A stretch of 64,000 bases of DNA from Streptomyces sp. NBC_00376 (GCF_036077095.1 NZ_CP107962.1:1-64000); one strand, 5' to 3'; positions 26,160 to 35,059 are shown, counted from the stretch's first letter. A program made the numbers and translations. The notes: a model not told the origin generated them from the letters alone.

Positions 26160-27356
26160 ATGAGCCGGATATGGGCGGGAACCGACTGCGGCAAGACCCA
26201 CCACCACTGCCTGGTCCTGGACAGCGAGGGCGACACGCTGCTGTCGCGTCGGGTGGCCAACGACGAGCCGGAACTGCTGAAGCTGATCGGTGACGTCCTG
26301 GACCTCGCCGACGGCGGCAAGACGACCTGGGCGCTTGACATGACCGGCGGCGAGCCCGGCCTGCTGATCGCCCTTCTGGTCAACCATGGCCAGGAGCTCG
26401 TCTACATCCCCGGTATCGCGGTCAACCGGGCCACCGACAGCTACCGCGGCCAGGGCAAGACGGACGCCCGTGACGCCCGCGTGATCGCCGACCAGGCCCG
26501 GATGCGCCGCGACCTCCAGCCGATCCGCCCCGGCGACGAAGCCACGCTCGAGCTGCGGCTGCTGACCGACCACCGCGTCGATCTGGTCGCCGACCGCACC
26601 CGCACCACCAACCGGCTCAAGGCCCTGCTGAACAGCATGTTTCCGGCCCTGGAACGGGCCCTCGACCTGGGTAACGTCGGCCCGCTGGTGCTGCTAACCG
26701 GTTACCAGACACCGGCAGCGATCCGCCGCGCGGGCAGTCGGCGGCTGACCGCCTGGCTGCGCAACCGCAAGGTCTGCAACGCTGCTGCCCTCGCCGAGAA
26801 GGTGGTTGAGGCCGCCGAGCGCCAGCACACCGCCGTCGTGGGTGAGAAGGCCATCGCGAAGATGGTGCACACCCTCGCCAAGGAGGTGATGGTCCTCAAC
26901 GAGAAGATCACCGAGACCGACAAACTCATCGAGGGCCGGTTTCGCGAACACGAACTGGCCGACGTGATCCAGTCCATGCCCGGCATCGGCACGATCCTCG
27001 GTGCCGAGTTCCTCGTCGCCGTCGGCGGCAGCCTGGACGCCTTCCCCACGGCCGACCGGCTCGCGGCCTTCGCCGGCGTGGTCCCCGCCCCACGCGACTC
27101 CGGCCAGGTCAGCGGTAACGACCACCGACCGACGAGATACCACCGTCGCCTGCAGCGCGTCTTCTACATCTCCGCGCTGGTCAGCGTCCAACGAGACCCC
27201 AACTCACGGAAGTTTTACGACCGCAAGCGCGCCGAGGGGAAACGGCACGTCCAGGCCGTCCTCGCGCTCGCACGCCGTCGCGTCAACGTCCTGTGGGCTC
27301 TGATCCGTGACCGACGGTGCTACCAGGTCATACCCTCAGTGACGACGGCGGCTTGA
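26160..27356 (+). CDS. IS110-family transposase (bridge-RNA-guided recombinase type)
   Basis: 398 aa from the ATG at 26160 (GGAG 4 nt upstream). The N-terminal RuvC-like DEDD domain shows D9 (WAGTDCGK), D60 (WALDMTGG) and D102/D105 (GKTDARDARVIADQARMRR). A helical region and the C-terminal Tnp domain follow, with MPGIGTILGAEFL and PRDSGQVSGNDHRPT; the Ser in this last block is in the place of the family's catalytic serine. The enzyme is expected to cut and rejoin target and donor DNA using the RNA encoded just upstream. The gene looks intact and is about 50-60% similar by eye to the copy at 33854-35059. Confidence 0.9.
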   Translation: MSRIWAGTDCGKTHHHCLVLDSEGDTLLSRRVANDEPELLKLIGDVLDLADGGKTTWALDMTGGEPGLLIALLVNHGQELVYIPGIAVNRATDSYRGQGKTDARDARVIADQARMRRDLQPIRPGDEATLELRLLTDHRVDLVADRTRTTNRLKALLNSMFPALERALDLGNVGPLVLLTGYQTPAAIRRAGSRRLTAWLRNRKVCNAAALAEKVVEAAERQHTAVVGEKAIAKMVHTLAKEVMVLNEKITETDKLIEGRFREHELADVIQSMPGIGTILGAEFLVAVGGSLDAFPTADRLAAFAGVVPAPRDSGQVSGNDHRPTRYHRRLQRVFYISALVSVQRDPNSRKFYDRKRAEGKRHVQAVLALARRRVNVLWALIRDRRCYQVIPSVTTAA

Positions 27357-27372
27357 CATCGGCATTGGGAAG

Positions 27373-27862
27373 CACCTGGACGAGGTTGTTCGTGAAGATC
27401 AACGGGGTGCGGCACTACCTGTGGCGGGCCGTGGACCAGGACGGCGCTGTCCTCGACGTCCTGCTGCAGTCCATGAGGGATGCGAAGGCCGCGAAGCGGT
27501 TCATGGCCTAGCTGATGAAGAAGCAGCGCAGAACACCCAGGGTGCTGGTCACCGACAAGCTCCGCTCCTACGGCGTCGGCCACAGAGAGTTGATGTCCTC
27601 GGCCGATCACCGTTCCCACAAGGGCCTGAACAACCGTGTGGAGAACTCCCATCAGCCGACGAGGCAGCGCGAACGCGCGATGAAGGGCTTCCGCACAGTC
27701 GGCAGAACCCAGAGGTTCCTGTCCGCGTTCAGCCAGATCTCACCGCACTTCCGGCCCCGCCGCCACCGGATGACCGCCACCGGCTACCGCACCGAGATGC
27801 GCCACCGCTTCGGAACCTGGAACGAGATCACTGGCACTACCGCCATGCCCACCGAGGCCTGA
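27373..27862 (+). pseudogene. IS6-family transposase, 3' part (interrupted and mutated)
   Basis: The sequence resumes at the codons for HLDEV, then has one extra T (GAGGTTGTTCGTG for GAGGTGTTCGTG). It continues KINGVRHYLWRAVDQDGAVL, a stop codon within KRFMA-LMKKQ (about 27509), PRVLVTDKLRSYG, and ends RFGTWNEITGTTAMPTEA. It contains the second Asp and the end of the DDE domain. With the insertion, frameshift and nonsense codon it cannot make a transposase. The right terminal repeat is not evident. From 27863 to 28184 I see no gene. Confidence 0.8.
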
Positions 27863-28184
27863 ACCAGAGGTGGAAACCAAGCCCAGCACACCCCCGCACA
27901 CCCTCAAGTAACCGCACACCAACAAGTTGGCAATGCCGTCGGCGGGGGCAGGAAGGGGGGCCAGAACTGCGATCTCCCGGCTTCGTGTCGGTGGTGGTGA
28001 ACGGGCAGATCGCCACGGAGAGTAAAAGCGCCGCTTTTTCTTGGCCTTGCCGGTGAAGGCGGTGTACTCGACCTCGGCGACTTCCGCTGCTCCATCTCCC
28101 GGTATGGCATGGGGCCCGGTTGTCTCTGGCTCTGGTCTTTCAGCGACGGGTCCGCCGCCTTGTGGCGACGGACCCGTTGTTCTT

Positions 28185-28700
28185 CTAGAGCTGACGCCAT
28201 TCGTCGCCGACCTGGTCGGTCTGGCGGATGATCCGTTCTCCGGCCGCGGGAGCGGGCCACACCTGAAGCAGGTATACCTCGACCGGGTCGTCGTCCGGGC
28301 CGAGACTGTCCTTGGCACGTCCCTCGTCACGGCCGCGGGCATGGACACGCACGCGGTAGCTACCCGGTCCGCTGGGGGCGAGGCCGGGCAGGTCCTCGGC
28401 TTCGCCGTCCTCCCAGGAGGTGACAAGAGCCGAGCCGGTGGTGGAGATGAACGACGTCTCCACCGCCTCGTCCCAGCCACCCTCGTGGAGCGATGGCTCG
28501 GACACGTGCGTGGTGACGGTGACCTCGACCGGTCCGACGGTCAGTCCGGTCAGAATGCTGGCCCCGTCCTCCTCGACGGCGATCAGCCCATTGCCGGCGT
28601 CCGCGATGTCCGGTGCCTGGTCGGTACCGAGGTCCGGGTCGACGATGTAGAACTGACGGGCATACACCCACACACGGGTACTCCCGCGTTCTTCCGGCAT
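28185..28700 (-). CDS. Possible Nin/ComJ-like inhibitor of the upstream secreted nuclease
   Basis: A 171-aa soluble, acidic protein with no signal peptide. It starts MPEERGSTRVWVYARQFYIV, has GLIAVEEDGASILTG and VEVTVTTHV beta strands, and ends with SYRVRVHARGRDEGRAK and VEVYLLQVWPAP. The strand pattern recalls ComJ/Nin, the inhibitor of the NucA DNA-entry nuclease in Bacillus, but I cannot confirm homology. It begins 19 bp after the stop of the NucA/NucB-type nuclease gene on the same strand. That order and its cytoplasmic nature suggest immunity or inhibition. An unrelated function remains possible. Confidence 0.55.
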   Translation of the reverse strand: MPEERGSTRVWVYARQFYIVDPDLGTDQAPDIADAGNGLIAVEEDGASILTGLTVGPVEVTVTTHVSEPSLHEGGWDEAVETSFISTTGSALVTSWEDGEAEDLPGLAPSGPGSYRVRVHARGRDEGRAKDSLGPDDDPVEVYLLQVWPAPAAGERIIRQTDQVGDEWRQL

Positions 28701-28719
28701 ACCGGGTGCCTCCTCGGCG

Positions 28720-29832
28720 TCAGGAGATGGCGACCCAGAAGGCGTCGCCGTTCAGGATCCTATTGTCCTTGTACACCTTGAGCAGGTACTTGGATCCACC
28801 GGCGGTGCTGTTGTGCTTCTCGTTGATCATCCTGCGGCTGAAGACACCCGTCGCTCCGCCTTCCTTGGTCGAAGCGAAGGGGTACTCGTCGCAACTCTTG
28901 CCCGTCGGGCGGGGCAGACTGCTCGGGCAGGCCTTGCCACGATTCTTCTTAATCAGCGCCTTGTCAGTGGTGCGGTGCAGGGGCTTGCCCACGCCGGGCA
29001 GCCCCGGATGCCCCTTCAGCTTGCGCTGCGCGTCCCAGACATGCTGCGCCGCTTCCTTGACGTTCTTGTCGGTGCGGGACATCGCGAAGACAGGAACATA
29101 CCCGGGGTGAACACACCCGCCTGCCTTGGTCGTGATCCCCTTGACAGAGTCACAGCGCACGGTGGCGGCCTGCGCGAGGCTGCCGGTGGCAGGTGACCCG
29201 ACGGCCGCCTTCAGGGTGACGACGGGTGTTTCCTTGTGCTTGAGCGTCTTCGACCCGGGTGATTTCAGGGCGAACGGGAAGCTGGTTTCCTTCTTGACCG
29301 ACAGCCCCTTGGCACCGGGAGCGGAGGTCACCGTGCACTTGGTCTTCGCGGACTTGCCGCAATTCAGCTTCAGGCTTGCGACCACGCCCCGCGCCGCCCC
29401 GCTGGCGCTGGTCGGGTAGAGACCGATGGTGTGCTTCCAGGTCCGTGAGTCCCTGGCCGCCAGCGACGTGCGCTGAGTGACCCGGATGTTCATCGTGCCC
29501 AGAAGCTTCCCGCTGGGCACCTCAATGATGTCGAACCGCAGGCTGCTCACCGAGCACGCCTTGTGCCGGTCATAGGTGAGGTAGCCCGCCCTGCAAGTCA
29601 GCCCGGCCGCCGCTGACATCGCGGTAGACGTGACGGCCGTTGTCCCGGTCGCCTGGGTACAGGTGACGGTGTGCTCGCCGCGCGCGGCGGCGGACTGAAC
29701 GGCCTTGTGGCAATCGGCATTCAGTGCTTGGGCGGTTGGCTGCGCATGGGCGGGTGCTGTGCCGGTCATGAGGGCAGCTGTGATGCCTGCCGCGCCGATG
29801 CCCGCCGCGATCCGTTGACGTGTGATGCTCAA
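28720..29832 (-). CDS. Secreted NucA/NucB-type deoxyribonuclease
   Basis: A 370-aa protein beginning with TTG behind AGGAGGGGGAA. The signal peptide (RIAAGIGAAGITAALMTGTA, then PAHAQ) is followed by a beta-rich middle region with paired Cys. The C-terminal domain, from about residue 300, has CDEYPFASTKEGG (Cys314), NEKHNS and DNRILNGDAFWVAI. This is the NucA/NucB signature, whose D-E-Y and E-G-G residues form the active site. The enzyme should degrade DNA outside the cell. The following gene on the same strand, 19 bp on, is a candidate inhibitor. Confidence 0.85.
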   Translation of the reverse strand: MSITRQRIAAGIGAAGITAALMTGTAPAHAQPTAQALNADCHKAVQSAAARGEHTVTCTQATGTTAVTSTAMSAAAGLTCRAGYLTYDRHKACSVSSLRFDIIEVPSGKLLGTMNIRVTQRTSLAARDSRTWKHTIGLYPTSASGAARGVVASLKLNCGKSAKTKCTVTSAPGAKGLSVKKETSFPFALKSPGSKTLKHKETPVVTLKAAVGSPATGSLAQAATVRCDSVKGITTKAGGCVHPGYVPVFAMSRTDKNVKEAAQHVWDAQRKLKGHPGLPGVGKPLHRTTDKALIKKNRGKACPSSLPRPTGKSCDEYPFASTKEGGATGVFSRRMINEKHNSTAGGSKYLLKVYKDNRILNGDAFWVAIS

Positions 29833-30332
29833 TTGATTCCCCCTCCTGACGGCCCGGAACGCAGCAGGGCAGGGCTGGAGGTGTCAACTGGCTCCCCCGA
29901 GCGATGCGCTGTGCTGCGGCCAGGCACACGTACGACCGACGCAACAACCTTGGCTGCTGCAACGTGAGCAAACGTATAGACAGACCCCCTCCCCATCAAG
30001 CGAATTGCAAGTTTCCAGACAATAGGCTTATCGAGCCGACCGAAAGTCACCTGAGGAGCCAGGTCGCAATCGAACTCTAGAAGCACTATTGCAAAGTTGC
30101 TGGCGACTCGAACGGCATCGCGGGGTAGGCGGCGAAAGCCTGCTGACGCCGGGCGCCGTGGGCTGCAGAGCGCCGTGCGAGGAGGGCCCTTCCGTACCGC
30201 GCCTCGTGTGCCTGGTGCAGATCCACGCACAGGATCCGCCCACCATCCCCAGAGGGCGGAAGGCGGGCGCGGTCTACTTGGAGGCCGCCGCGCGTGGCGG
30301 GTACGGCCCCGCCGTACCGTCGGCCGGTGAAC
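29833..30332. other. Intergenic stretch
   Basis: No supported gene. It is AT-richer around 29980-30110 and would contain the promoter of the nuclease gene on the minus strand. I saw no strong hairpin or repeat. Confidence 0.4.
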
Positions 30333-30599
30333 CTACTTGAACCAGTAGCGGACGCCGCCGTGGCCGCTGCACGTGCCGCGGAAGGTCTTCGAGTAGCTGG
30401 GGGTGCCGTCCTTGCATTCCGCGGTCGCGCCTGCCGGGTGGGGGCTGCCGGCCCTGCACACACCGGTGGTGTGCGGTGCGCATCCGGCGGTCGCCCCGGC
30501 ACGGGCGGCCGGGACGAGGAACGCGGCGGCGACGGCGAGCACGGTGACCGCGACGCGGGCGATGCCGCCGCGGTCGGGTGCTGTGAAGGTGAGGGACAC
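30333..30599 (-). CDS. Small secreted DUF3761-type protein
   Basis: 88 aa from the GTG at 30599 (VSLTFTAPDRG). A signal peptide (VAVTVLAVAAAFLVPAARAG) precedes a small domain with four Cys and the block AECKDGTPSYSKTFRGTCSG then HGGVRYWF, the pattern of DUF3761 proteins. The longer upstream frame is low-complexity and not used. Exported, function unknown; the family is often near secreted hydrolases. Next on the same strand upstream is the secreted HNH nuclease. Confidence 0.7.
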   Translation of the reverse strand: MSLTFTAPDRGGIARVAVTVLAVAAAFLVPAARAGATAGCAPHTTGVCRAGSPHPAGATAECKDGTPSYSKTFRGTCSGHGGVRYWFK

Positions 30600-30826
30600 G
30601 GTGTGATGTCTTTCGGGGTCGATTCCCGCGCCCGCTGTCACATGGTCCGGGCCCGGGGACGGGTGGGCGCCGCGGGGGAAACGGGCCGGGGAGCGGGTTC
30701 CTGCGTCGCCTCCCCCGCGGCGGGTCAAGCGCGGGCGGGCGCGGCTGGGTCCGTCCGGCGCTTCGGCGGCGGTTCACCGTGGGCCAGGTGCCCGGTCGGT
30801 GCCGCCCGGTGTGCGGCCTGGTGGGG

Positions 30827-31528
30827 TCAGGTGGCGCAGGTGTCGAGCATCTCGGCCAGGGCAGCAGCCTCGGCGGGGTTGGCGGTGAGCTGGTAGGTGG
30901 CCTTCACGCTGATCCAGGCCCGGCTGTAGGTGCAGTGGTACGACTGCAGCGGCGGCTTCCAGCTCCCCGGATCCTTGTCGCCCTTCGACCGGTTGCTGGC
31001 GGCCGACACCGCGATCAGCTGCGAGTCGGTCAGGTCGTTGGCGAAGGCGCGGCGTTCGGGCGTCGACCACTCGGACGCCCCGGAACGCCAGGCTTCCTTC
31101 AACGGGACGACGTGGTCGATGTCGATACCAGAGGCGGACTCAATCGTGCGGCCGTCGTACTCCGAGTACCAGGTGCCGCTGGTGGCGCGGCACTGGTCGT
31201 CCTGGACGACGTCCTGGCCGTCGCGCTGGAGCACGACCTCGCGGGTCTCGCAGGTGCCGGACTGGGTGATCCAGTGCGGGAACTTCGCCCGGGAGTACCC
31301 GGGGACATCGTCTTCGTCGGCCACCACCAGGTCCGCGAGCAGCTCGCGGGCCTTGACCGCGTCCGGCGGTTCGGGGAGTTCACGCAGGGACGGGGCCTGG
31401 CCGGTGGAGGCTTGGGGGCCGGCGTCCGGGGTGGCGGTGGCGGGGGCGGCGGTCAGCGCGAGCCCAGCGAGAGCCGAGAGGGCTGTGAGGAGCGCGGTTC
31501 GGCGCAGATGACGAATCACGCTGATCAT
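30827..31528 (-). CDS. Secreted HNH nuclease (DUF1524 type), paralogue of 24352
   Basis: A 233-aa protein with a Sec signal (TALLTALSALAGLALTAAPA) and no lipobox, so it should be released rather than anchored. The domain shows GIDIDHVVPLKEAWRSGASE, RAFANDLTD and NRSKGDKDPGSWKPP, matching the paralogue at 24352-25101 block by block. Four Cys are conserved between the two and may form disulfides. It runs divergently from the Ku gene. Extracellular DNA degradation is the likely activity. Confidence 0.85.
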   Translation of the reverse strand: MISVIRHLRRTALLTALSALAGLALTAAPATATPDAGPQASTGQAPSLRELPEPPDAVKARELLADLVVADEDDVPGYSRAKFPHWITQSGTCETREVVLQRDGQDVVQDDQCRATSGTWYSEYDGRTIESASGIDIDHVVPLKEAWRSGASEWSTPERRAFANDLTDSQLIAVSAASNRSKGDKDPGSWKPPLQSYHCTYSRAWISVKATYQLTANPAEAAALAEMLDTCAT

Positions 31529-31848
31529 GCTCCGGCCCCTGATCAGCGCAGAATCGTTGCTGCCTGGCGGGTGTCACCCGCGTGGGTGGGAAGTCGTACC
31601 GGGTGCGTGCATGGCGGGCCGCGGGCGGTTCTGGTCCACCCGGCCCCCCTTGGTCCCTGCTCGTACACAAGGCCGCCCACGGCCCCGGCCGGCGTCTTCG
31701 TGATGCGATCACTCCCGCCCCGCACAAGGATCGGACTACGGGCGGTGGCCCGGCCGCGCGCTGCCCCCGGTCTCGATCGGAGGCAGCCTTCTCCTGGCGC
31801 GCCGGTCCGCTTCCCGGCCATGCCCGTCAGGGGGGCCTGGAGGTGCGT

Positions 31849-32808
31849 ATGCCGCGGCCCTTGTGGACCGGTGCCATTTCGTTTGGCCTGGTCACGATCC
31901 CGATCAAGGTCGTCAGCGCGACCGAGGACCGCTCGGTCCGCTTCCACCAGGTCCATCTGGAGGACATGGGCCGGGTCCGCACCCGCAAGGTCTGCTCGAT
32001 CGACGACGAGGTCGTGCCGCAGGAAGAGATCGGCAAGGGCTACGAGCTCACCAAGGACGACATCGTCGCGGTCACCGACGAAGAGCTCGACGAGATGCCG
32101 CTGCCCACCGCGAAAGCGATCGAGATCGTCGCGTTCGTCGACGCCGACAGCATCGATCCGATCCGGATCAGCGACAGCTACTACCTCGCGATCGACGGGC
32201 AGGTCGCGGCCAAGCCCTATATCCTGCTCCGCAAGGCGCTGGAGCGGTCCGACAAGGTCGCCGTCGCGAAATTCGCGTGGCACAACCGCGAAAGGCTGGG
32301 TCTGCTCCGGGTGCGTGAGGACGCGATCGTGCTGCACGCGATGCGGTGGCCCGACGAGATCCGCAGCCCCGAGTCCCTCAGGCCGAAGGACGTCGACCTG
32401 GACGATGAGGAGATCGAGCGGGCCGTCCAGCTCACCGACACCATGGCCATCGACGACATCACCGGTTTCCGGGACGAGTACCGCGACGCCCTGGAGGAAC
32501 TGATCGAGGCGAAGGCCGAGGGCACCGAGCTCCCGGAGCCGGTCGAGGGCGAGGAGCAGGAGACCGGGAAGGTCGTCGACCTGATGGCCGCCCTGAACGC
32601 CTCCGTCAAGGCGGCCAAGGAGAGCCGCGGCGAGCACAGCGGCCAGGACGCCACCGTCCACACGATGCAGCCACGCAAAAAGACCCCGGCCAAGAAGAAA
32701 GCCGCCACGGCCAGGAAGACCACCACGAAGACCACAGCCGGGAAGCGCACGGCGAAGAAGACCACAACGAAGAAGACTGCTGCCGGGAAGAAGCGCAGCG
32801 CGTCCTGA
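31849..32808 (+). CDS. ku: Ku protein of bacterial NHEJ
   Basis: 319 aa from the ATG at 31849, 5-6 nt after GGAGG. The Ku core begins MPRPLWTGAISFGLVTIPIK and continues through VCSIDDEVVPQEEIGKGYEL, EIVAFVDADSIDPI and KPYILLRKALERSDKVAVAK. The C-terminal 60 residues are a Lys/Ala/Thr-rich extension (TPAKKKAATARK), as in other actinobacterial Ku proteins, which adds DNA binding. Ku forms a ring on double-strand DNA ends and recruits the ligase. The ligase gene follows by 17 bp on the same strand. Confidence 0.95.
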   Translation: MPRPLWTGAISFGLVTIPIKVVSATEDRSVRFHQVHLEDMGRVRTRKVCSIDDEVVPQEEIGKGYELTKDDIVAVTDEELDEMPLPTAKAIEIVAFVDADSIDPIRISDSYYLAIDGQVAAKPYILLRKALERSDKVAVAKFAWHNRERLGLLRVREDAIVLHAMRWPDEIRSPESLRPKDVDLDDEEIERAVQLTDTMAIDDITGFRDEYRDALEELIEAKAEGTELPEPVEGEEQETGKVVDLMAALNASVKAAKESRGEHSGQDATVHTMQPRKKTPAKKKAATARKTTTKTTAGKRTAKKTTTKKTAAGKKRSAS

Positions 32809-32825
32809 ACGGACGCCCGGGCGGG

Positions 32826-33785
32826 ATGGTGATGGTGGGTCTGCCGCGGATCGCTCCGATGCTCGCGACACCAGGCGGCCTGCCGCCCGCGGTCACCGAG
32901 GAGCGGTGGGCGTTCGAGGTGAAGCAGGACGGGCAGCGGGCCATGGTCTACCTGCCGGGCGACGGGACGGTGCTCCTGCGGTCCCGGTCCGGGGCGGACA
33001 TCACCGCCGTCTACCCGGAACTCGCAGCACTCGGGTCCGTGCTCGGCCGGCCCGCGGTCCTGGACGGCGAGATCGTCGCACTCGACGACGAAGGGCGCAG
33101 TAACTTCGAGCGGCTGCAGTCCCGCATGGGCCTGGCCTCTGCGGCGAAGGCCGCCCGGATGGCTGAGGTCGTGCCCGTCCACCTCGTTCTGTTTGATGCC
33201 GTGTACCTGGACGGCCACGACCTGACCGGGCTGCCATACACCGAACGCCGCACCCTCCTGGAAGACCTGGGGCTGGACGGGAAGCACTGGTCGACGCCCG
33301 CAGCTGTCGTCGGACACGGCACACAGGCACTGGAGATGACCCGGACCGCGGGACTGGAGGGCGTCGTCGCAAAACGGCTCACCTCTGTGTACGAGCCAGG
33401 GGTCCGGTCCCGCTCGTGGATCAAGATCCGGCACATCCGGACCGTCGATGTGATCGTGGGCGGCTGGGTGCCCGGCCGCGGACGGCTCACCGGTCTCCCC
33501 GGAGCATTGCTGGTGGGCGAGACACACGAAGGCGGGCTGCGGTACGTGGGCAGCGTCGGCACCGGATGGAGCGACACCGAACGCACCACGCTCGCCGAAC
33601 TGCTCCAGGTTGCTGCGATCGACGACTGCCCCTTCGACAACGCGCCGCACGTGGCCGGGGCTCGGTGGGTACTGCCACGCCTGGTCGGAGAAGTCCACTA
33701 CGCCACCAGGACGAGAGCGGGCCTGCTGCGACACCCTTCCTGGCACCGGCTGCGCCCCGACCTCGCACCAGACGACATCACCTGA
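32826..33785 (+). CDS. ATP-dependent DNA ligase (NHEJ partner of Ku)
   Basis: A 319-aa protein. The adenylation domain has the catalytic Lys33 in FEVKQDGQRA, RSRSG, the LDGEIVALDDEGRSNFERLQ block, DLTGLPYTERRTLLEDL and GLEGVVAKRL. An OB fold begins at IKIRHIRTVDVIVGGWV. The size fits stand-alone LigC/LigD-type ligase domains without polymerase or nuclease domains. It is in an operon with ku. A decayed relative of this gene lies at 25124-25619. Such a pair near a telomere could act on broken or fused replicon ends; that is speculation. Confidence 0.9.
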   Translation: MVMVGLPRIAPMLATPGGLPPAVTEERWAFEVKQDGQRAMVYLPGDGTVLLRSRSGADITAVYPELAALGSVLGRPAVLDGEIVALDDEGRSNFERLQSRMGLASAAKAARMAEVVPVHLVLFDAVYLDGHDLTGLPYTERRTLLEDLGLDGKHWSTPAAVVGHGTQALEMTRTAGLEGVVAKRLTSVYEPGVRSRSWIKIRHIRTVDVIVGGWVPGRGRLTGLPGALLVGETHEGGLRYVGSVGTGWSDTERTTLAELLQVAAIDDCPFDNAPHVAGARWVLPRLVGEVHYATRTRAGLLRHPSWHRLRPDLAPDDIT

Positions 33786-33853
33786 CCCCGGCGCGTCCTC
33801 TACTGATTCCCAATGTGGTTGTCAAGGTCAGTTGATGACTCGTTGTGAGGGTG

Positions 33854-35059
33854 TCAGCCCAGTGGGACGGGGCTGGGTGGTGCGGTGATCTGAAAGGTTC
33901 GGCCGTCACGTATCAGGGCCCAAAGAACGTTCAGGCGGCGGCGCGCGAGGGCGATGACGGCCTGCTTGTGAGTCTTGCCTTCGGCTCTCTTGCGTTCGTA
34001 GAACGACTTGGAGACAGGGCAGCAGCGGGCGGCGACCATGGCTGACATGTAGAAGACCCGCAGCAGGCGCCGGCAGTAGCGTCGTGGTCGGCGCATGTTG
34101 CCGCTGATCCGTCCGGAATCCTTTGGGACAGGCGCCAAGCCCGCGACACCGGCGAGGCGGTCGGAGCTCCCGAAAACACTCATGTCGCCACCGGTGTGGG
34201 CGATAAACTCGGCGCCCAGGACGGGGCCAATTCCGGGCATGCTCAGGACGATTTCGGCGTGCGGGTGGTCGTGAAACCGGCCCTCGATCAGCAGATCGGC
34301 CTCTGCGATCTCCTCGTCGAGGGTCATCACCCCCCTCGCGAGCTTGGCCACCACCGTGGCGGCCAGCTTCTCTCCGGAGACGGCGGTGTGCTGGGCTTCG
34401 GCGGCCTGGACGGCGGTGGCCGCAACTAGCCGATAGTTGCGGACCTTGCGGTTCTTCAGCCAGACAGCAAGGCGGCTCTTGCCGATCCGGCGCAGGGCGG
34501 CCGGGGTCTGGTAGCCGGTCAGAAGCACCAGGGCCGCCTTCGATGTGCTGTAGTCGAAGGCCCGTTCCAGGGCGGGGAAGTACTCCAGCATCTGGGCTCG
34601 CAGTCGGTTGATCGCCCTTGTGCGGTCGGCCGCCAGGTCGAGTCGGCGCGATGTGAGGATGCGCAGGTCCACGGCTATGTCGTCGCCGCGGTGCATCGTC
34701 TGCAGATCGCGGCGCATGCGGGCCTGGTCTGCGATGACGAAGGCGTCCTTCGCGTCGGTCTTCCCGTCGCCCCGATAGGAGCCGGAGGCGTGATGGACGG
34801 TGCGGCCGGGGATGTAGAGGACCTTCTGCCCGTTGTCGGTCAGCAGGGCGATCATCAGGGCGGCGCCGCCGGCGTTGAGGTCGATCGCCCAGGTCACAGC
34901 CTCGCCCTCGCTCAGCGCGAGGACATCGGCGATCAGTTCGAGCAACGCAGCCTCGTCATTGGCGACTCGCCGTGACAGCTTGCGCTTGCCGTCGGTGTCG
35001 ATCACCGTGCAGTGGTGCTCGGCCTTGCCCGCGTCTGTTCCGGCCCACAGTTCGGGCAC
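33854..35059 (-). CDS. IS110-family transposase, copy 2
   Basis: 401 aa from the GTG at 35059, 5 nt after GGAGG; a GTG two codons earlier is also possible. DEDD residues are seen in LWAGTDAGKAEHH, VTWAIDLNAGG and GKTDAKDAFVIADQARMRRD. The Tnp part has MPGIGPVLGAEFIAHTGGD and PKDSGRISGNMRRP with the conserved Ser. Intact-looking and clearly related to copy 1 over its whole length. Expected to act with the RNA encoded upstream. Confidence 0.9.
   Translation of the reverse strand: MPELWAGTDAGKAEHHCTVIDTDGKRKLSRRVANDEAALLELIADVLALSEGEAVTWAIDLNAGGAALMIALLTDNGQKVLYIPGRTVHHASGSYRGDGKTDAKDAFVIADQARMRRDLQTMHRGDDIAVDLRILTSRRLDLAADRTRAINRLRAQMLEYFPALERAFDYSTSKAALVLLTGYQTPAALRRIGKSRLAVWLKNRKVRNYRLVAATAVQAAEAQHTAVSGEKLAATVVAKLARGVMTLDEEIAEADLLIEGRFHDHPHAEIVLSMPGIGPVLGAEFIAHTGGDMSVFGSSDRLAGVAGLAPVPKDSGRISGNMRRPRRYCRRLLRVFYMSAMVAARCCPVSKSFYERKRAEGKTHKQAVIALARRRLNVLWALIRDGRTFQITAPPSPVPLG

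Larger units (their letters stand above)
25935..27371 (+). mobile_element. IS110-family insertion sequence, copy 1 (1437 bp)
   Basis: The element sits between two copies of the core dinucleotide GC (25933-25934 and 27372-27373). Removing it joins GACAAGTG-GC to ACCTGGACG, which restores the IS6 codons for DKWHLDE. There are no terminal inverted repeats. The left 225 bp are non-coding and only about 15 bp follow the transposase stop, the layout of IS110-group elements with a left-end bridge RNA. It is about 1.4 kb with an apparently intact transposase. Confidence 0.9.

Noticed and set aside
28041..28781. A 246-codon plus-strand frame
   Set aside because: Antisense to the candidate inhibitor gene, which has the better protein composition and operon context.
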